Assembly: GCA_040389165.1 (NCBI GenBank)
Contig: JAZKAK010000017.1
Span: 1 to 8,693, forward strand
Length of the DNA stretch: 8,693 nucleotides
Direction: 5' to 3'
Source: CAIOTO01 sp040389165
GTDB lineage: Bacteria; Pseudomonadota; Alphaproteobacteria; Paracaedibacterales; CAIOTO01
A model generated the notes under the pieces. The model saw only the letters and a program-made list of their open reading frames with translations. It had not been told where the DNA came from and made no database searches. The translations under genes and the position numbers were made by a program. Of the stretch, positions 6,714 to 8,693 are shown in pieces (the first letter of the stretch is position 1; each line of letters opens with the position of its first letter).

Positions 6714-7186
6714 TATTCAATTACCAATAAAGGTTGATCATATTCAACAGGTGTTGCATCGCCAACAAGGATATGCGTAATTGTACCAGCGGTTGTGCAT
6801 TTAATGGGGTTCATAACCTTCATGGCTTCAACAATAAGTAACGTTTGTCCCACGGTTACTCGGTCGCCAACGTTAATAAAAGCAGCTGAGCCAGGCTCAG
6901 GCGATAAATAAGTCGTACCAACCATTGGCGATTTTACGGAACCAGGATGTTTATGAAAATCAGGTTTTCCAGTTGATTTAGGTTCGGCTGCAGAATGCAC
7001 ATCATGTGCGTGCATTGATGGAGGTGCAGTGTGTATCGGTGCTGCTACATGTGTAACGGTGGCTGGTCGTCTTGCCACATAAATGCGATGTCCATTTTCT
7101 TCGTATTCAATTTCAGTTAGATCTGTTTCAACAAGGATTTCAGCGAGCTTTCGAACAGCATCACCATTGAAATTAATGTTTGTCAT
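6713..7186 (-). CDS. accB: Acetyl-CoA carboxylase, biotin carboxyl carrier protein
   Basis: The 157-residue protein carries the biotin of acetyl-CoA carboxylase. An N-terminal segment (1-40) with the helical DAVRKLAEILVETDLTEIEY is followed by a linker (~41-82), and then the biotinyl domain (83-157). This holds EAMKVMN with the biotinylated lysine K123, about 34 residues from the C-terminus as in other BCCPs. The linker is unusually rich in histidine (H46, H52, H59, H61, H64, H78, H80) besides the usual Ala/Pro. The start is supported by AGGAAG (+ 7192-7197) with good spacing. It is first in the accB-accC-ridA-like cluster, and a candidate promoter lies at 7238-7266. The carboxyltransferase genes accA/accD are not nearby. 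Confidence 0.97.
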   Translation of the reverse strand: MTNINFNGDAVRKLAEILVETDLTEIEYEENGHRIYVARRPATVTHVAAPIHTAPPSMHAHDVHSAAEPKSTGKPDFHKHPGSVKSPMVGTTYLSPEPGSAAFINVGDRVTVGQTLLIVEAMKVMNPIKCTTAGTITHILVGDATPVEYDQPLLVIE

Positions 7187-7237
7187 TTTTTCTTCCTAAT
7201 TTTTTTAATTAATGAAATGGCATATGAATAAGATTAA

Positions 7238-7266
7238 GGTATAGCTGTTTTGATCAGAATCTGCAA
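7238..7266 (-). promoter_or_regulatory. Candidate promoter of accBC cluster
   Basis: On the minus strand, TTGCAG (-35, + 7261-7266) and TATACC (-10, + 7238-7243) are separated by 17 bp. Transcription would start around 7231, about 45 bases before the accB ATG. It lies 258 bp upstream-side of the recA end with no classical terminator between, so readthrough from recA is also possible. Assigned by eye. Confidence 0.4.
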
Positions 7267-7315
7267 GTTTTGTAGTAAAAATCATGGGTTTGTATTACTC
7301 TGTCACCCTTTCATA

Positions 7316-7433
7316 GTCATCCCCGCGTTCATCGTCGTTCCTGCGTAGGCGGGGGGGATCCAGGGCTGCTATCAGAATGAACTGTGATTCTGGATAAAGT
7401 GTTTTCTGGATTCACAGCCCAAGTGGGAATGAC
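7316..7433. repeat. Dispersed-repeat-like element with inverted ends (REP/MITE-like)
   Basis: The ends GTCATCCCC (7316-7324) and GGGAATGAC (7425-7433) are inverted repeats with one mismatch. Inside lie CCCCGC (7321-7326) against GCGGGG (7349-7354), and CTGTGA (7382-7387) against TCACAG (7412-7417). TTCTGGAT occurs twice (7388-7395, 7404-7411). The words GTCATTCCC, GTAGGCGGG, ATCCAG and CTGGATTC are typical of a widespread class of bacterial intergenic repeats of the form GTCAT-CCC...GGG-ATGAC. This copy is degenerate. It sits 13 bp beyond the recA stop, and as RNA would fold into stable hairpins that could stabilise or end the recA transcript, though no U run follows. A family match is remembered pattern, not a search result. 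Confidence 0.7.
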
Positions 7434-7445
7434 AAGATGAGCTAT

Positions 7446-8501
7446 TTAACCGGCTTCGGCTGCATCATTTGCACTTACGTCGTTAGCAACCAGCATGGTA
7501 TCAGCAACTTTAGTTGAATTGTCACGCACAGCTTTTTCAATACGTGCGGCAATTTCTGGGTTTTCTTTAAGAAAAACACGCGTTGCTTCACGGCCTTGTC
7601 CAATACGTTGTGTGCCATATGAATACCATGAACCTGCTTTGTCAATAATATTGGCCTTTACACCGAAGTCAATTAATTCCCCATTTTTTGAAATGCCTTC
7701 ACCGTACATAATATCAAAATCAACCACCTTGAAAGGAGGGGCCATTTTATTTTTGACAACTTTAACGCGTGTTTGATTTCCAACGATAAGATCTTTGTCT
7801 TTTAATGCACCGATGCGACGAATGTCTAAGCGAACAGATGCGTAAAATTTAAGCGCGTTACCACCAGTTGTTGTTTCTGGATTGCCAAACATTACGCCGA
7901 TTTTCTGACGAATTTGGTTGATAAAAATTACCATGCAATTTGTTTTTGAGATAGATCCGGTCAATTTACGAAGTGCTTGGCTCATCAGGCGCGCCTGTAG
8001 CCCCATGTGTGAATCGCCCATCTCGCCTTCAAGCTCGGCTTTTGGAACAAGAGCTGCCACACTGTCTATAACCAAGACATCGATGCCACCACTTCGAACG
8101 AGCGTGTCTGCAATTTCGAGTGCCTGTTCGCCTGTGTCAGGTTGAGATATAACGAGCTCATCAATATTAACGCCTAATTTTCGTGCATATCCTGGATCAA
8201 GCGCATGTTCAGCATCAACGAATGCGCAACAGCCACCTTTTTTTTGAGCTTCAGCGATAACATGTAGCGCTAATGTCGTCTTGCCAGAGGATTCAGGACC
8301 ATAAATTTCGATAACGCGACCTTTGGGAAGGCCGCCAATACCAAGAGCAATATCAAGACCTAGTGAGCCACTAGAGATAACTTCAGCTTCAACCGCTCCT
8401 CCTTTTTGCCCCAAACGCATAACAGAACCTTTGCCAAATGCGCGTTCAATCTGCGACAAAGCGGCTTCTAGCGCTTTTGAGCGGTCATTTTTATCACTCA
8501 T
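7446..8501 (-). CDS. recA: Recombinase RecA
   Basis: The 351-residue protein forms the DNA strand-exchange filament, and in organisms with LexA it also triggers the SOS response. Walker A GPESSGKTT (68-76), E98 (E96 in E. coli), Walker B VLVIDS (143-148), loop L1 EGEMGDSHMGLQA (158-170) and loop L2 with NQIRQKIGVMFGNPETTTGG (195-214) are all intact. GSWYSYG (290-296) is typical of alphaproteobacterial RecA. The start ATG (8499-8501) was chosen because GGGA (+ 8508-8511) lies 6 bases upstream and the protein then begins like its relatives. A longer frame from TTG 8552 adds 17 residues without family support. The C-terminal tail is short and has few acidic residues (D341, D346, E349). The next gene on the same strand, accB, is 259 bp away. 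Confidence 0.98.
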   Translation of the reverse strand: MSDKNDRSKALEAALSQIERAFGKGSVMRLGQKGGAVEAEVISSGSLGLDIALGIGGLPKGRVIEIYGPESSGKTTLALHVIAEAQKKGGCCAFVDAEHALDPGYARKLGVNIDELVISQPDTGEQALEIADTLVRSGGIDVLVIDSVAALVPKAELEGEMGDSHMGLQARLMSQALRKLTGSISKTNCMVIFINQIRQKIGVMFGNPETTTGGNALKFYASVRLDIRRIGALKDKDLIVGNQTRVKVVKNKMAPPFKVVDFDIMYGEGISKNGELIDFGVKANIIDKAGSWYSYGTQRIGQGREATRVFLKENPEIAARIEKAVRDNSTKVADTMLVANDVSANDAAEAG

Positions 8502-8540
8502 GGTGTTTCCCTTTTTTAAATTTTTGCTAATAATGCCTCT

Positions 8541-8569
8541 ATCCTGACGCAATTTTTTTAACCTGTCGA
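8541..8569 (-). promoter_or_regulatory. Candidate recA promoter
   Basis: On the minus strand, TCGACA (-35, + 8564-8569, 5/6) and CAGGAT (-10, + 8541-8546, 3/6) are separated by 17 bp. The start would be near 8534, about 33 bases before the recA ATG. The -10 is poor. It lies directly downstream of the terminator at 8591-8620, so recA needs a promoter in this interval. Confidence 0.35.
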
Positions 8570-8574
8570 GAGGT
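8561..8574. promoter_or_regulatory. Near-palindrome over candidate recA -35 (possible operator)
   Basis: ACCTGTCGAGAGGT is a 14-bp palindrome with one mismatched pair (ACCT-n-TCGA-n-AGGT). It covers the candidate -35 of recA, where a repressor could act. It does not match the alphaproteobacterial LexA box GTTC-N7-GTTC. The regulator, if any, is unknown. Confidence 0.3.
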
Positions 8575-8590
8575 CATATGCATACGGTGT

Positions 8591-8620
8591 AAAAAAAAGC
8601 CCCGTGAATCGGGACTTTTT
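8591..8620 (-). terminator. Rho-independent terminator upstream of recA
   Basis: On the minus strand, A5 is followed by GTCCCG-ATTCA-CGGGGC and then T8. The 6-bp stem is fully paired on the minus strand with one U-G wobble; on the + strand the same position is a C-A mismatch, and the T run is shorter. The signal thus favours minus-strand transcripts coming from the right, and isolates recA from them. Extra A-U pairs can lengthen the stem. Confidence 0.8.
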
Positions 8621-8646
8621 GGTGATACACTTAATATATATGGCTC

Positions 8647-8693
8647 TTATGAAAAATAGGTGGGTAGATAGGGATTGAATCTTTTCAAGTTGA
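8647..8693 (-). CDS. Possible C-terminal end of an unidentified gene (partial)
   Basis: One minus-strand frame is open from the window edge to a TAA at 8647-8649 and would encode a tail of about 15 residues (LKRFNPYLPTYFS). The terminator at 8591-8620 begins 26 bases after this stop, which is the expected place for a gene end. The stretch is too short for recognition, and another frame is also open through here, so the call rests on position relative to the terminator alone. Confidence 0.3.
   Translation of the reverse strand, partial: NLKRFNPYLPTYFS

Noticed and set aside
7187..7445. Classical terminator of recA
   Set aside because: Hairpins exist in the repeat at 7316-7433, but none is followed by a U run on the minus strand.
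8502..8552. Longer recA start at TTG 8552
   Set aside because: It adds 17 residues unlike RecA N-termini and would include the ribosome site of the ATG at 8501 within the coding region.
8659..8693. tRNA-like 3' end on the minus strand (TTCAATC followed by ...ACCCACC)
   Set aside because: The base before TTC is A rather than G, the bases preceding it do not pair with the expected T-stem 3' strand, and no CCA end follows.

Overview
The window looks like chromosomal DNA of an AT-rich alphaproteobacterium. The call rests on the RecA sequence (including the GSWYSYG segment near residue 290), the alpha-type ABC-F ATPase with its FNFPEP linker, the long RidA-like protein, and a TPR protein fused to a glycosyltransferase-9-like domain. 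A host-associated lineage (for example Holosporales-like) is possible from base composition and the repeat content, but this is inference. No phage, CRISPR array or transposase is visible.

Left part (1-2155, + strand): a 5'-truncated fragment of a TPR/glycosyltransferase gene is followed, with a short overlap, by an intact paralogue of 591 residues. The fragment and the 3' end of the intact gene are about 97% identical over 261 bp, with one 154-bp stretch without a mismatch. To the left of position 54 the similarity stops abruptly in GC-richer sequence. This is a recombining paralogue array and is the least ordinary part of the window.

Middle and right (2152-8501, - strand, read from right to left): recA; then a compact accB-accC-ridA-like cluster, in which accB/accC share one base (TAATG) and accC/ridA-like overlap by 8 bp with a GTG start; then a RodZ-like HTH/membrane gene with its own candidate promoter; then an ABC-F ATPase whose stop codon overlaps that of the convergent TPR gene by 4 bp. 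AccB and AccC are two of the four acetyl-CoA carboxylase subunits (fatty acid synthesis); accA and accD are not in this window. RidA-type proteins remove reactive enamine/imine metabolites, but a direct link to carboxylase is not known here.

Gene-free stretches: 3709-3808 holds a candidate promoter with a palindrome and a leader hairpin for the ABC-F gene. 4724-4894 holds a candidate promoter with a T10 spacer and an AT-rich hairpin. 7187-7445 holds a candidate accB promoter and a degenerate dispersed-repeat element. 8502-8693 holds the recA leader, a near-palindrome over the candidate -35, a strong minus-strand terminator, and perhaps the last codons of another gene. No known alphaproteobacterial SOS box is present upstream of recA. 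I did not find a convincing new biological system; most of the window is housekeeping DNA.
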